Shown here: positions 42,601 to 51,610 of the stretch, piece after piece
How the letters are laid out: each line of letters starts with the position of its first letter
Numbering within the stretch: position 1 is the first letter of the stretch
NCBI GenBank assembly: GCA_002633275.1
Contig: NWBO01000158.1
Coordinates: 186,001 to 250,000, forward strand
Direction of reading: 5' to 3'
DNA length: 64,000 bases
DNA from: Bacteroidales bacterium Phil12
GTDB lineage: Bacteria > Bacteroidota > Bacteroidia > Bacteroidales > P3
The notes under the pieces: model-generated
What the model was told of the DNA's origin: nothing
The model's database searches: none
The model's input: the letters and a program-made list of their open reading frames with translations, nothing else
Program-made: the position numbers and the translations under genes

Positions 42601-43383
42601 TTATTCAAACTCTACTTCAAAATCTTGACGTTGAACATCTTTTTCGTCAATCATCTTTTGGATTTTTTCGTCCATTTCTCTACGTTTTCTTTGCTGAGGT
42701 GTTTCGTGGCGACGTTGATACCATTTGGTATTGCCGAATAAATACTCCATTAAAGATTTTTTGTGCTTTACTTCGGTCTGCTCCTCTACTTTTATATGGG
42801 TTTTATCCTTATTATCTATCGGTTTAGTTGGCTGTTTAATGGTATTATCCGCCAAATCTTTAACCAAATAATAAGATGATGAGTTCATATTCTGCAATTC
42901 ATAGACTTCAATAACATTAATAAGCAATTCAGGATACTGAGGATTGGTGGCATATCCTGCTTGTTTCAATCCTTTTGCCCAACCTTTGTAATCCGTTTTA
43001 TCCAAATCAAAAAGAAATTTGTATCTTTTGCCATTAACCAAAAATTTTGAGTGATCCTCAAAAGATTCTTCGGCAGAATCATACACACGAAAGCAATCGT
43101 TTTTCGCATCATCGTCCTTGTAAGTTCGTTTTCCCTGCCAAGAAGAATGGCATTTGATACCGAAATGGTTATTACTTTCTTTTGCCAAAGAACTTCTACC
43201 ACTACCCGATTCTATAATACCTTGTGCCATAGTTATGCAGGCAGGAATGCCGTAAGTGTTTTCGTTCTCAATGGCAATATCTCTATACTGCAAAATATAT
43301 TGTTCCGTTACCGTATTTTTGTATTGTGCCATAGACACGAAAGCACACAAAAGTGTTAAAAACAAACAAAAACCTCTTTTCAT
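42601..43383 (-). CDS. Secreted glucosaminidase (peptidoglycan hydrolase)
   Basis: This 260-residue protein has a signal peptide (MKRGFCLFLTLLCAFVSMAQ) and a glucosaminidase domain of the FlgJ/LytD type (about 30-165): IPACITMAQGIIESGSGRSS contains the catalytic Glu, followed by NNHFGIKCHSSWQGK and FRVYDSAEESFEDHSKFL. The C-terminal 90 residues are a charged tail (KHKKSLMEYLFGN, RRHETPQQRKRREMDEKI). It would cut the glycan strands of peptidoglycan. The ATG at 43383 begins the signal peptide; an upstream in-frame start at 43440 is less likely. Confidence 0.88.
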   Translation of the reverse strand: MKRGFCLFLTLLCAFVSMAQYKNTVTEQYILQYRDIAIENENTYGIPACITMAQGIIESGSGRSSLAKESNNHFGIKCHSSWQGKRTYKDDDAKNDCFRVYDSAEESFEDHSKFLVNGKRYKFLFDLDKTDYKGWAKGLKQAGYATNPQYPELLINVIEVYELQNMNSSSYYLVKDLADNTIKQPTKPIDNKDKTHIKVEEQTEVKHKKSLMEYLFGNTKWYQRRHETPQQRKRREMDEKIQKMIDEKDVQRQDFEVEFE

Positions 43384-43495
43384 ACTACTTATCATTCTAT
43401 TTATTTTATTTAATGCTGCGAAATTATAACAAAAATCCAAACTTTGGCATAAGATTAGATGTAAAAATGCAAATAACCAATAAAAACAAACAACA

Positions 43496-44884
43496 ATGAA
43501 AAGTTACAAAAAGATAATCACGAGTTTATTGATTGTAGTATTTGCACTAATATCAATATCCGCACAAGCAGGTAGATACTCCCGTCGTCAGGCACGTAAA
43601 ACCATAGAACAGACATCATATATAATAGAACAGGCTTACGACATTGCAAGTTATTATTCCTTTTGGCAGACGAACAAAGTTTCAAAAGCAATGTATTACA
43701 ACAATTACGCCCAAGATTTATACGCTTATAGAAATTATCGTTCCGCAATCCGCTATTCATTAATAGCAAGAGAATACGCTTTGGAAGTTATAGACAATTG
43801 CGATGATTATTGGGAATATTTCTATTACACATATTATGGTTGGAGTGTCCGCTATGGTTACAATTACAGTTTCGGTTATAGAAACGGATATATGGACGGC
43901 TATTACGATGGCTATTATGCAAGATATTGTTCAAGACACAGACACGATTATCGTAGAGATCCTCACCACAATATGCACTCCGATTGGTATAGCGATAGCA
44001 GATACAACGATGTTATGAATAACCGCTATAATTATAATAGTTCTTACTCTTCTCCCGACAGAGGTTCTTCAAGCAGCATACCTTCTTCCAATGGCAATAG
44101 TTCGATAACAAGAGGTAATTACAATAATGTAAATAGAGATAATTATTTTACCAAAGATGAATTGTCTATGCTAAAAGATATTTCCAATAGAAACGAATTG
44201 GAAAGGGAATTTAATCAAAAGAATCCTACAATAAATTTCTCCGATGAGAATTTATCAAAAAACAACGATGTAATAAAGAGGAACAGATTGACTGCAAATG
44301 AGTTTTCTAAGAACAATGCCAACAAAGAAACCATTTCTCGCTCCACTGCACGCCCTAATACCATAACACTTAATAATGGTCAGACCATAAGCGGCAGAAG
44401 TTCAGAATTGAAAGATGTTAAAATAAATGTTGATAAGGAATATGATGCTTCAAAGGTTCGTAATAATTTCACCCGTCCTAACACAAATAATTCTTCCAAC
44501 ACTATAAATTCAAATTCCACGATAAACCGAAATAATAACACAAAACAAACCAATACTCCTAACAGAGAGTTGAAAAACAATAACATTAATCGTCAAAATC
44601 TAAACAGAGGAACAAATCAGCCTACCATAAACCAAAACAACAATACCAATAAAAACACTAACAGCATATCAACTAACAATTCCCAAAACAGACGACAATT
44701 AAATAATAACTCTTCTTCAAATCGTAACAATATCAACTCCACTACCACAACTACAAGAAAAATAACAACAAACAAAAATAATGAAAAACCTTCCTCAAAC
44801 AAAAGTTCTAACATCAACAGAAAAAATTCTAACACGTCGTCATCTTCCATTCAAAGACAACCGAGAATGAATAGAAACAGATAA
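43496..44884 (+). CDS. Secreted Asn/Ser-rich low-complexity protein
   Basis: This 462-residue protein has a signal peptide (ends near ISISAQA). Residues about 25-110 form a helical domain with repeated Tyr (SAIRYSLIAREYALEVIDN). Residues 110-175 are Tyr/Gly/His-rich (YMDGYYDGYYARYCSRHRH). The second half is mostly Asn, Ser, Thr and Arg with long runs such as RNNNTKQTNTPNREL and ends basic (RQPRMNRNR). No family is recognised. It may be a periplasmic or surface scaffold. It is divergent from the glucosaminidase gene. Confidence 0.75.
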   Translation: MKSYKKIITSLLIVVFALISISAQAGRYSRRQARKTIEQTSYIIEQAYDIASYYSFWQTNKVSKAMYYNNYAQDLYAYRNYRSAIRYSLIAREYALEVIDNCDDYWEYFYYTYYGWSVRYGYNYSFGYRNGYMDGYYDGYYARYCSRHRHDYRRDPHHNMHSDWYSDSRYNDVMNNRYNYNSSYSSPDRGSSSSIPSSNGNSSITRGNYNNVNRDNYFTKDELSMLKDISNRNELEREFNQKNPTINFSDENLSKNNDVIKRNRLTANEFSKNNANKETISRSTARPNTITLNNGQTISGRSSELKDVKINVDKEYDASKVRNNFTRPNTNNSSNTINSNSTINRNNNTKQTNTPNRELKNNNINRQNLNRGTNQPTINQNNNTNKNTNSISTNNSQNRRQLNNNSSSNRNNINSTTTTTRKITTNKNNEKPSSNKSSNINRKNSNTSSSSIQRQPRMNRNR

Positions 44885-44946
44885 TAAAACAAAAAAATAT
44901 AAACAAATTTTATCCGAAATAAGATAAGATTTTAAGGATAAAAGAA

Positions 44947-44989
44947 AAGGTCGCAATCACTTCACTAATCAGTAAGCGGTTGCGACCTT
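44947..44989. terminator. Bidirectional terminator
   Basis: A perfect 10-bp GC-containing stem (AAGGTCGCAA with TTGCGACCTT) has a 23-nt loop, which itself can form one or two more pairs. T-rich sequence follows on the minus side. It lies after the Asn-rich gene and could also stop xseAB transcripts. Confidence 0.75.
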
Positions 44990-45048
44990 AAAATTTATTT
45001 ATATATACAATAATCATAATAATTTTTCAAAATACTCATTTTTAAGTA

Positions 45049-45079
45049 TTGCAGGGATTTAGAAACCATTGTAATTTTG
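45049..45079 (+). promoter_or_regulatory. Promoter of a possible small RNA
   Basis: TTG (45049-45051) and TAATTTTG (45072-45079) are spaced 20 nt apart. This is one of the best promoter matches in the window, yet no gene follows on this strand. Confidence 0.65.
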
Positions 45080-45085
45080 CAACGT

Positions 45086-45220
45086 GAAATTAAAACGAAA
45101 TTTTCTACTTGCAAATAACGTCATTTCGTTTCAATAAAAAAATATTTTTAGGTTAATAACTATGAAGAATTGCTCCTACTACAATTCTAAGGAGGGCAAT
45201 CGGTAAGATTACTCTCCTTT
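45086..45220 (+). ncRNA. Candidate small RNA
   Basis: This region is downstream of a strong promoter and ends in a hairpin with outer stem AAGGAG/CTCCTT and inner stem GTAA/TTAC (45189-45219). An internal hairpin pairs AAACGAAAT with ATTTCGTTT (45093-45131), and ATTGCTCCT may pair with AGGAGGGCAAT. A 14-codon ORF (MKNCSYYNSKEGNR, 45162-45206) is enclosed. It faces the xseB stop codon 20 nt away. It could also be a leader-peptide gene. Confidence 0.4.
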
Positions 45221-45239
45221 CTCTTACACCAAATATTGA

Positions 45240-45443
45240 TTACGCAAATTTACTTTCTATATCCAATATCAGTTTATTCACATCTACTTCGATGTTTTTA
45301 AGTTTCTGCTTGCAGATACCTATCAACGTTGTAGCCTTTTTTATATTCTCGCTTAACTCATCAACAGACATTTGTCCGTTTTCCATTCTGCTGATTATTT
45401 CTTGCAATTCTGCGTATGCCTTAGTATATGTAATTTCTTCCAT
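45240..45443 (-). CDS. xseB: Exodeoxyribonuclease VII small subunit
   Basis: This 67-residue protein has the family signature TYTKAYAELQEIISRMENGQMSVDELSENI (in two parts, residues 4-33). It is a two-helix subunit that binds XseA to form exonuclease VII, which degrades single-stranded DNA. It lies 42 nt downstream of xseA. Confidence 0.92.
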   Translation of the reverse strand: MEEITYTKAYAELQEIISRMENGQMSVDELSENIKKATTLIGICKQKLKNIEVDVNKLILDIESKFA

Positions 45444-45485
45444 TTTGATATTTTTTACTTGGTTTTATATTATAAAATTCGTGTT

Positions 45486-46691
45486 TTATGCTTTATCGAT
45501 AGTCGAAGTAAATCTGCCGTCAAAAAGTATGGTTTCTATTTTTTTCTTTTCACTAATTAAATTAATAGTGTTAATAATCAGTCCGTCAATTAAAGTAATT
45601 GAGTAGCCTTTTTTTAATATGTTTATCGGATTTATCGCTTGCAGATACTTTTCATCGTTTTTGATATTGTTTTTTGCTTTATCTATAATATTTTTTGCAT
45701 TTATTGAAATAATATTTTGAGCATAAGAAATAGTTTTATCTTCTTCTTTCAAAATAAGATGTGATACTTTACTAATCTTTTGGATAATATCGTTTAAGGA
45801 ATTGTCAAAACTCTCAAACTTATCAAGGAAAAATTCTGCCAAAGCCGTTGGTGTTATAAAATTTTTATACGCCACCATTTCAGCAACAGTAACATTGGTC
45901 GAATGACCTATACCCGTAAGCACAGGCAACGGAAAATGTGCAATGGCTGAACATAACTCAAAATCGTTGTAACAAGTAAGCCCCACGTCTCCACCTCCAC
46001 CTCTTATTATCAACACGCAATCAAAATATTCTTTTACCACTTCTATACTTTTCAAAGCATCTATGATAGAGATTGCAGCCTTGTCGCCCTGCAATAGTGA
46101 AGGAAACAGTTTGATAAAAAACTTGTATTTATCTTTTTTGGCTTCCAATGTTTGCACAAAATCACTGAAACCCTTGCTTGAAGGCACGCTTATAACGGCA
46201 AGTCTTTGAGGCAACTCCTCCATAGGCATGGTACTATTCAGATTAAGCGCTCCATATTTTTTTAATTGAGCGATACACTCCAAACGTTCTTTTTCCAATT
46301 GCCCGAGTACCATATCCGGGTCAATATCCGTGATTATAAGAGAAAGACCATACAACGGATGAAAATTCATCTTTGCCAAGCAAGTAATGCTCATACCGTC
46401 TTTCAGTTGCTCTCCCGTTGTCGCTATAAGTTTTTGATTTATTCGATTAAAATCATTCTCCCAAATAATGGCTTTTGTTTGAGCAACAATAGTTTGATTT
46501 TTCTTTTGAACTATTTCGGGATAAGCGTGTCCGGAATATGGGTAAAGATTAACCTTTGATATTTCACATTTCATCCAAAACGATGTCGGGAACTGTTGTC
46601 TCACACCTTCGCTCAACGCATTTAATACTTCAACTAACGAAAGTACAATTCTGTCGGACTGATTGTTATTATAAAAAATTTCTTCGTTCAT
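45486..46691 (-). CDS. xseA: Exodeoxyribonuclease VII large subunit
   Basis: This 401-residue protein has an N-terminal OB-fold (about 20-115: FWMKCEISKVNLYPYSGHAY, then GLSLIITDIDPDMVLGQLE). The catalytic domain shows LPQRLAVISVPSSKGFSDFVQ, the motif LIIRGGGGDVGLTCYND, and PLPVLTGIGHSTNVTVAEMVA with TPTALAEFF. The C-terminal part is a coiled coil. The family is unambiguous. Confidence 0.96.
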   Translation of the reverse strand: MNEEIFYNNNQSDRIVLSLVEVLNALSEGVRQQFPTSFWMKCEISKVNLYPYSGHAYPEIVQKKNQTIVAQTKAIIWENDFNRINQKLIATTGEQLKDGMSITCLAKMNFHPLYGLSLIITDIDPDMVLGQLEKERLECIAQLKKYGALNLNSTMPMEELPQRLAVISVPSSKGFSDFVQTLEAKKDKYKFFIKLFPSLLQGDKAAISIIDALKSIEVVKEYFDCVLIIRGGGGDVGLTCYNDFELCSAIAHFPLPVLTGIGHSTNVTVAEMVAYKNFITPTALAEFFLDKFESFDNSLNDIIQKISKVSHLILKEEDKTISYAQNIISINAKNIIDKAKNNIKNDEKYLQAINPINILKKGYSITLIDGLIINTINLISEKKKIETILFDGRFTSTIDKA

Positions 46692-46791
46692 TATTGATTT
46701 TCAATTCGCTTTTGAGATTTGCAAATTTACAAATTATTTTAGTAAAAATAATATTTTGGTAATTTACAATGAGTATATTGCAAAAAATTCA

Positions 46792-46799
46792 TAACTTTG
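46792..46799 (+). promoter_or_regulatory. -7 element of kamA
   Basis: TAACTTTG lies 38 nt upstream of the kamA ATG. A well-spaced -33 element is not clear. This element lies inside the upstream extension of the frame, supporting the start at 46838. Confidence 0.45.
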
Positions 46800-46837
46800 C
46801 AGTTCAGAATAAGAAGAGAATAAAAAGACATAAAACT

Positions 46838-48091
46838 ATGCAAGTAGATAGAAGAAAAGAATTATTTCCCAATGTTCCCGATGAACAATGGAATGATTGG
46901 CATTGGCAGGTCAAAAACAGAATTGAAACTCTTGATGAGTTGAAAAAGTACGTCAAATTAACAGAAGAAGAGGAAGAAGGTGTAAAAGCTGCTTTGAAAA
47001 CATTGCGTATGGCTATCACTCCTTACTATCTTTCTCATATTGACCCTAACAATCCTAATGACCCTATACGTTTGCAAGCCATACCTACAATAAAAGAAAC
47101 GCATCAATCAGAAGCCGATTTGTTAGACCCGTTACACGAAGACGAGGATTCTCCTGTTCCCGGCATAACTCACCGCTATCCGGACAGATGCTTATTTTTA
47201 ATTACGGATATGTGTTCTATGTATTGCAGACATTGTACTCGCAGACGTTTTGCCGGACAACACGATGCCAACGTGGCACAAGACAGAATCCAAGCAGGAA
47301 TTGATTACATTGCAAGAACTCCGCAAATTCGTGATGTATTGCTTTCGGGTGGCGATTGCTTAATGGTAAGCGATGCTATGTTAGAGAGTATTATTTCCCG
47401 ACTAAGACAAATTCCTCATGTTGAGATTATTCGTTTGGGTTCAAGAACTCCTGTTGTTTGCCCTATGCGTATTACAGACGATTTATGTAATATGTTGAAA
47501 AAATATCACCCTATTTGGTTGAATACACATTTCAATCACCCTAATGAATGCACAGAAGAAGCGAAAGAAGCTTGTGCAAAATTGGCGAATGCAGGTATTC
47601 CTTTGGGTAATCAAAGCGTATTGTTAAGAGGTGTGAATGACGATGTCAGAGTTATGCGTAAATTGGTACAAAAACTTGTGTATATGCGTGTTCGTCCATA
47701 TTACATCTACCAATGCGACTTGTCTATGGGCTTGGAACATTTCCGTACGACAGTCTCAAAAGGCATAGAAATAATGGAAGGTTTGAGAGGACACACATCC
47801 GGATATGCCGTTCCAACATTTGTAATCGATGCTCCCGGTGGTGGTGGAAAAACACCTGTTATGCCACAATACGTTATTTCGCAGGCTCCTGGCAAAGTTG
47901 TTTTGCGTAACTACGAAGGTGTTATCACAACTTACACCGAACCGACCAACTACACTCCGGGCAATTGCGATGTCGATTTCCTTAAAGGCGAAGAAATCGA
48001 ACAGGAAGGCGTACTTTCTTTGTTGGAAAACAAGAGAATGGCTATGGAACCTAAGAACTTGGAACGCCACGAAAGAAACAAAAATCGTTAA
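46838..48091 (+). CDS. kamA: Lysine 2,3-aminomutase
   Basis: This 417-residue radical SAM/PLP enzyme converts L-lysine to L-beta-lysine, the first step of lysine fermentation. The cluster motif CSMYCRHC gives Cys126, Cys130 and Cys133. PLP lysine is in DAPGGGGKTPVMPQY near residue 337. The zinc-binding C-terminus is present. The size matches clostridial KamA (416 residues). The ATG at 46838 is chosen because the upstream extension overlaps the promoter element. Confidence 0.97.
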   Translation: MQVDRRKELFPNVPDEQWNDWHWQVKNRIETLDELKKYVKLTEEEEEGVKAALKTLRMAITPYYLSHIDPNNPNDPIRLQAIPTIKETHQSEADLLDPLHEDEDSPVPGITHRYPDRCLFLITDMCSMYCRHCTRRRFAGQHDANVAQDRIQAGIDYIARTPQIRDVLLSGGDCLMVSDAMLESIISRLRQIPHVEIIRLGSRTPVVCPMRITDDLCNMLKKYHPIWLNTHFNHPNECTEEAKEACAKLANAGIPLGNQSVLLRGVNDDVRVMRKLVQKLVYMRVRPYYIYQCDLSMGLEHFRTTVSKGIEIMEGLRGHTSGYAVPTFVIDAPGGGGKTPVMPQYVISQAPGKVVLRNYEGVITTYTEPTNYTPGNCDVDFLKGEEIEQEGVLSLLENKRMAMEPKNLERHERNKNR

Positions 48092-48110
48092 TAATTGGAT
48101 TTATTTTCAG

Positions 48111-48148
48111 TAAAACGCCGTTTTGCAAAATAATAAGACGGCGTTTTA
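48111..48148 (+). terminator. kamA terminator
   Basis: A perfect 11-bp stem (TAAAACGCCGT with ACGGCGTTTTA) has a 16-nt loop and is followed by TTTTG. It lies 20 nt past the kamA stop codon, so kamBC may have its own promoter or depend on readthrough. Confidence 0.85.
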
Positions 48149-48251
48149 TTTTGAATATTAAACAAAATATATCATTCTTCCCAACTGCAAAACAGGTTAT
48201 TACAATCAAAGTTCAGCGCATTTGATAGAATTTATTGAATAATCCAAAAAT

Positions 48252-49262
48252 ATGCCTTTTATTTCAAATCTATTGAATTACAAAAGTATATCTTTTGTCG
48301 GTATGGAGAAAAATGCCGGCAAGACTGAGGTTTTGAATTATGTTATCAAGCGTCTGAACGATTATAATAAAAAAATTGCCGTTACTTCGATTGGTATAGA
48401 CGGCGAAACATTAGACCAAGTTACGCAGACTTCCAAACCTCGTGTGTTTATGTATCCCGACTCTCTTTTTGTTACTTCCGAAAAATTATATTCTAAAAAA
48501 GAGATTGTTTCAGCCGTTGAAGATGTTTCGCACTATGGAACATCTTTGGGTAGATTAATAACAGCGCGCACCAAATCTTTTGGAAACGTTATGCTTTCGG
48601 GACCAACAGACACTATAAGATTAAAACAATTAATAGATTATATGGCAGACAAAAGTGATATTTGCTTAATTGACGGTGCTTTATCAAGAAAATCTTTTGC
48701 CTCCCCCTCTATTACCGAAGCGATGATTCTTTCCACCGGTGCTGTGGTTTCCGCCTCGATTGAAAAGATTGTTCAAAAAACCGCTTCCATTTACGAGATG
48801 ACTAAACTCCCTGAATACAACGGCAGTATTAAAGAACAATTATTTAATATTAAACATGGCGTTTTTGCTATCACTGAAAACAACGAATTGATTGACTTAA
48901 AAATTCCGTCGATGCTGATGTTACAAAAATACAAAGACGTAATATTTTCCAAATCAAAGACTTTATTTGTACCCGGAATGATTACCGACAAACTTTTGGA
49001 ACTAATCGCAACACAAAAAGATAAAAACGATTTTACACTTATTACGAAAGATTTTACACATATATTTACCAATGAATTAAATATACGCAATTTTCTAAGG
49101 AATGGTGGAAAAATTCAATACCTATACAAAACCAACCTTTTGGCTATTACATTCAATCCTTTTTCGCCACAAGGTTATATATTAGATAGCAGGCAAGCGA
49201 TTGATAAGCTAAGGAAAAAAATACCTCTACCAATACATAATATAAGAGAAATTAACAATTGA
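48252..49262 (+). CDS. kamB: KamB-like P-loop protein of lysine fermentation
   Basis: This 336-residue protein has a P-loop GMEKNAGKTEVL (residues 17-28) and a second conserved segment DICLIDGALSRKSFASPSITEAM near residue 135. This matches the protein of unknown function encoded between kamA and the MutS-like gene in known lysine-fermentation clusters (Kreimeyer et al. 2007 naming). It is presumed to help the aminomutases, for example in reactivation, but this is not proven. The position next to kamA and kamC supports the call. Confidence 0.8.
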   Translation: MPFISNLLNYKSISFVGMEKNAGKTEVLNYVIKRLNDYNKKIAVTSIGIDGETLDQVTQTSKPRVFMYPDSLFVTSEKLYSKKEIVSAVEDVSHYGTSLGRLITARTKSFGNVMLSGPTDTIRLKQLIDYMADKSDICLIDGALSRKSFASPSITEAMILSTGAVVSASIEKIVQKTASIYEMTKLPEYNGSIKEQLFNIKHGVFAITENNELIDLKIPSMLMLQKYKDVIFSKSKTLFVPGMITDKLLELIATQKDKNDFTLITKDFTHIFTNELNIRNFLRNGGKIQYLYKTNLLAITFNPFSPQGYILDSRQAIDKLRKKIPLPIHNIREINN

Positions 49263-49346
49263 AAATTAAATATATAAAATATATAAATAAATTATTATTT
49301 TAGAGATTCAAAATCATTTTTCAAACATATTTTCACTTCAAAAATT

Positions 49347-50714
49347 ATGAATTTCAAACAAGCCATTAACGAGAACGCACAACTCAAAGCGATGTATGAA
49401 CGCCTTGTCATCAAGACTTCAATGGGGCGAGATATGTTGTTTAATATGGAATTTTCGACAGATAAAGATTTTTTGACCAAGCAATACGAACTAACATCGA
49501 AATGTCAAAAATTTCTCTCCTCTATTAACAACAACAAAAAAATGCTTTTAGAATGTGTTCTATATGACATTCATAATATCTCAGGCTCGTTGAAACTTAT
49601 TGAAAGAAATGAAATTTTGGACGACATCGGACTTTTTGAAATAAAGGCGTTTTGTCTTGCTTGCTGCGAACTTAACAAACTGCTGAAAAATTTAGATTAC
49701 AAAGATTTTTTGTTAAATGAATTTACAGACATTATAAATTTACTTGACCCGGAAGGTAATAAAGTGCGACAATTCTATGTTTATAACGCTTATGATACCC
49801 GTCTTTCAAACCTGCGGAGTGAGTTTGAAAAACTAAAACAAACAGACGATAATCAAGTTGCAAATATCTATAATGAAATACTTGAAATAGAAACTATTGT
49901 AAGGAAAGAAATTTGTAGCAAAATCCGTCCTAAAATCGCCGAATTACAAAAAGCCGTCAGTCAAATAGCACTTTTGGATATATCTGTTGCAAAAGCAGAA
50001 CTAAATGTATTGTTCAATTTGACAAAACCGAAAATCAATGATTCGGGCATTACTTACAAAAAAATATTCAACCCTATCGTTCAAGAACATCTTAAAAAAC
50101 ACGGAAAAACATTTCAACCTATTGACATAAATATTGATAACCGCACAATGCTGATAACCGGTGCAAATATGGCAGGCAAAACGGTTATACTCAAAACACT
50201 TGCCCTTAATCAGTATCTTGCTCAATTCGGATTTTTTGTTGCAAGCGAAAGTGCGGATATTTGTTTAACCGAAGGCATCTTAACATCTATTGGCGACAAT
50301 CAAGATGAAAATCAAGGACTTTCATCATTCGCTTCCGAAATACTTACACTTAACAATATTGTCAAACAAGTTAAAACAAAAAAACGTTATTTGGTTTTAG
50401 CCGATGAACTTGCCCGAACAACCAACCCTATCGAGGGTATAAAATTGTTAAACGGTTTTATCACAACGGTAAATCTCGGCAATTCTTTTGCTGTTGTTAC
50501 CACTCACTACTCAAACATCACCGCTTCATGTCTAAGAATGAGGGTTAAAGGATTTATTAATAAAAATTTAACTCCACCCGTAAGCATAGCCAATCTATCC
50601 GACAATATTGATTATTCACTAATCGAAGACACATCAAACGAAATTCCGACAGAAGCATTAAATCTCTGCCGATTGCTTGGCGTTGATGAAACTTGGCTGA
50701 ATAATTGCAATTAA
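49347..50714 (+). CDS. kamC: KamC, MutS-like ATPase of lysine fermentation
   Basis: This 455-residue protein has a MutS-type ATPase domain: Walker A TGANMAGKTVILKTLAL near residue 269, then LTSIGDNQDENQGLSSFASE and Walker B YLVLADELARTTNP. Mismatch-binding and connector domains of MutS are absent. The N-terminal 200 residues are the specific KamC part. The gene order kamA - kamB - kamC matches known lysine-fermentation clusters; its role may be in reactivating the 5,6-aminomutase (inference). Confidence 0.85.
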   Translation: MNFKQAINENAQLKAMYERLVIKTSMGRDMLFNMEFSTDKDFLTKQYELTSKCQKFLSSINNNKKMLLECVLYDIHNISGSLKLIERNEILDDIGLFEIKAFCLACCELNKLLKNLDYKDFLLNEFTDIINLLDPEGNKVRQFYVYNAYDTRLSNLRSEFEKLKQTDDNQVANIYNEILEIETIVRKEICSKIRPKIAELQKAVSQIALLDISVAKAELNVLFNLTKPKINDSGITYKKIFNPIVQEHLKKHGKTFQPIDINIDNRTMLITGANMAGKTVILKTLALNQYLAQFGFFVASESADICLTEGILTSIGDNQDENQGLSSFASEILTLNNIVKQVKTKKRYLVLADELARTTNPIEGIKLLNGFITTVNLGNSFAVVTTHYSNITASCLRMRVKGFINKNLTPPVSIANLSDNIDYSLIEDTSNEIPTEALNLCRLLGVDETWLNNCN

Positions 50715-50732
50715 TTTTCAACTAATATCAAA

Positions 50733-50837
50733 AAATTAGTTTCAGTGATTAGTAAATTAGTGTTAAACATTAGTAAATTAGTTTCAGTAATCAGTAAAAT
50801 AATATTAAACATTAGCAAAATCATATCAGCAATAAAT
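50733..50837. repeat. 21-bp unit array, 5 units
   Basis: Five exact 21-bp units alternate between the cores TTAGTTTCAGTGATTAG and TTAGTGTTAAACATTAG. They lie downstream of kamC. Confidence 0.9.
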
Positions 50838-50938
50838 AAACTGAAATCATCGTTTAACAAAATAATATAACACATCAATAAAACACAAAAACATATTAAT
50901 ATCCAAGAAATTAAAATCTTATTTTTTTAATTAAGAAA

Positions 50939-51610
50939 ATGGAAAACAAAAAAAGAGAAGAAAAGCAAATTCACCCTTTTGTGGATAAAAGAATCGATGA
51001 TTATTGCAGCAAACATCATAGCAATAACAACGAAATCTTGCACGATTTAGAGCGTCAGACGTATCTGCAATTCGTTAAGCCAAATATGATTAGCGGTGCT
51101 TGGCAAGGAGAATTGTTGATGATGATTTGCAAGATTTTGAACCCTAAAAGGATTTTGGAAATCGGCACTTTTTCCGGTTACGCCACAACATGCTTCGCTT
51201 TGGCAAGTGAAGAAGATTGCAAAATCGATACAATCGAAGCGTTGGAGGAATATAAGCCTTTTCTCATCAAGAAATTTTCTGAAAACAACGTTATTAACAA
51301 AATCAATTTACATATCGGGCAAGGTTTGGAAGTTATCCCTACGCTTGAAAACAAATACGATTTAATTTTTTTGGACGCCGAAAAACTTCATTACCCAAAC
51401 TACTACCCTCTTTTGGTTGAAAAACTTGAAAAAGGCGGATTGCTTCTTGCCGACAACATTCTTTGGTATGGCAAGGTGGCTCTTGAAGATTGCAACGACA
51501 AAGATACCGCTGCCATTCGATTGTTTAACGATTTAGTAACCCAAGATGAAAGAATGGAAAACATCATTGTACCCATAAGGGACGGGATAATGGTAGCCCG
51601 TAGGAGATAA
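50939..51610 (+). CDS. Class I SAM-dependent O-methyltransferase
   Basis: This 223-residue protein of the COMT-like family has motif I LEIGTFSGYATTCFALA near residue 79, the Asp-containing LIFLDAEKLHYPNYYPL near 140, and GGLLLADNILWYG near 165. The C-terminal VPIRDGIMVARRR is typical for the family. It methylates a small hydroxylated substrate in other bacteria; here the substrate is unknown. Its last 78 nt overlap the 3' end of the opposing outer-membrane protein gene. Confidence 0.9.
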   Translation: MENKKREEKQIHPFVDKRIDDYCSKHHSNNNEILHDLERQTYLQFVKPNMISGAWQGELLMMICKILNPKRILEIGTFSGYATTCFALASEEDCKIDTIEALEEYKPFLIKKFSENNVINKINLHIGQGLEVIPTLENKYDLIFLDAEKLHYPNYYPLLVEKLEKGGLLLADNILWYGKVALEDCNDKDTAAIRLFNDLVTQDERMENIIVPIRDGIMVARRR

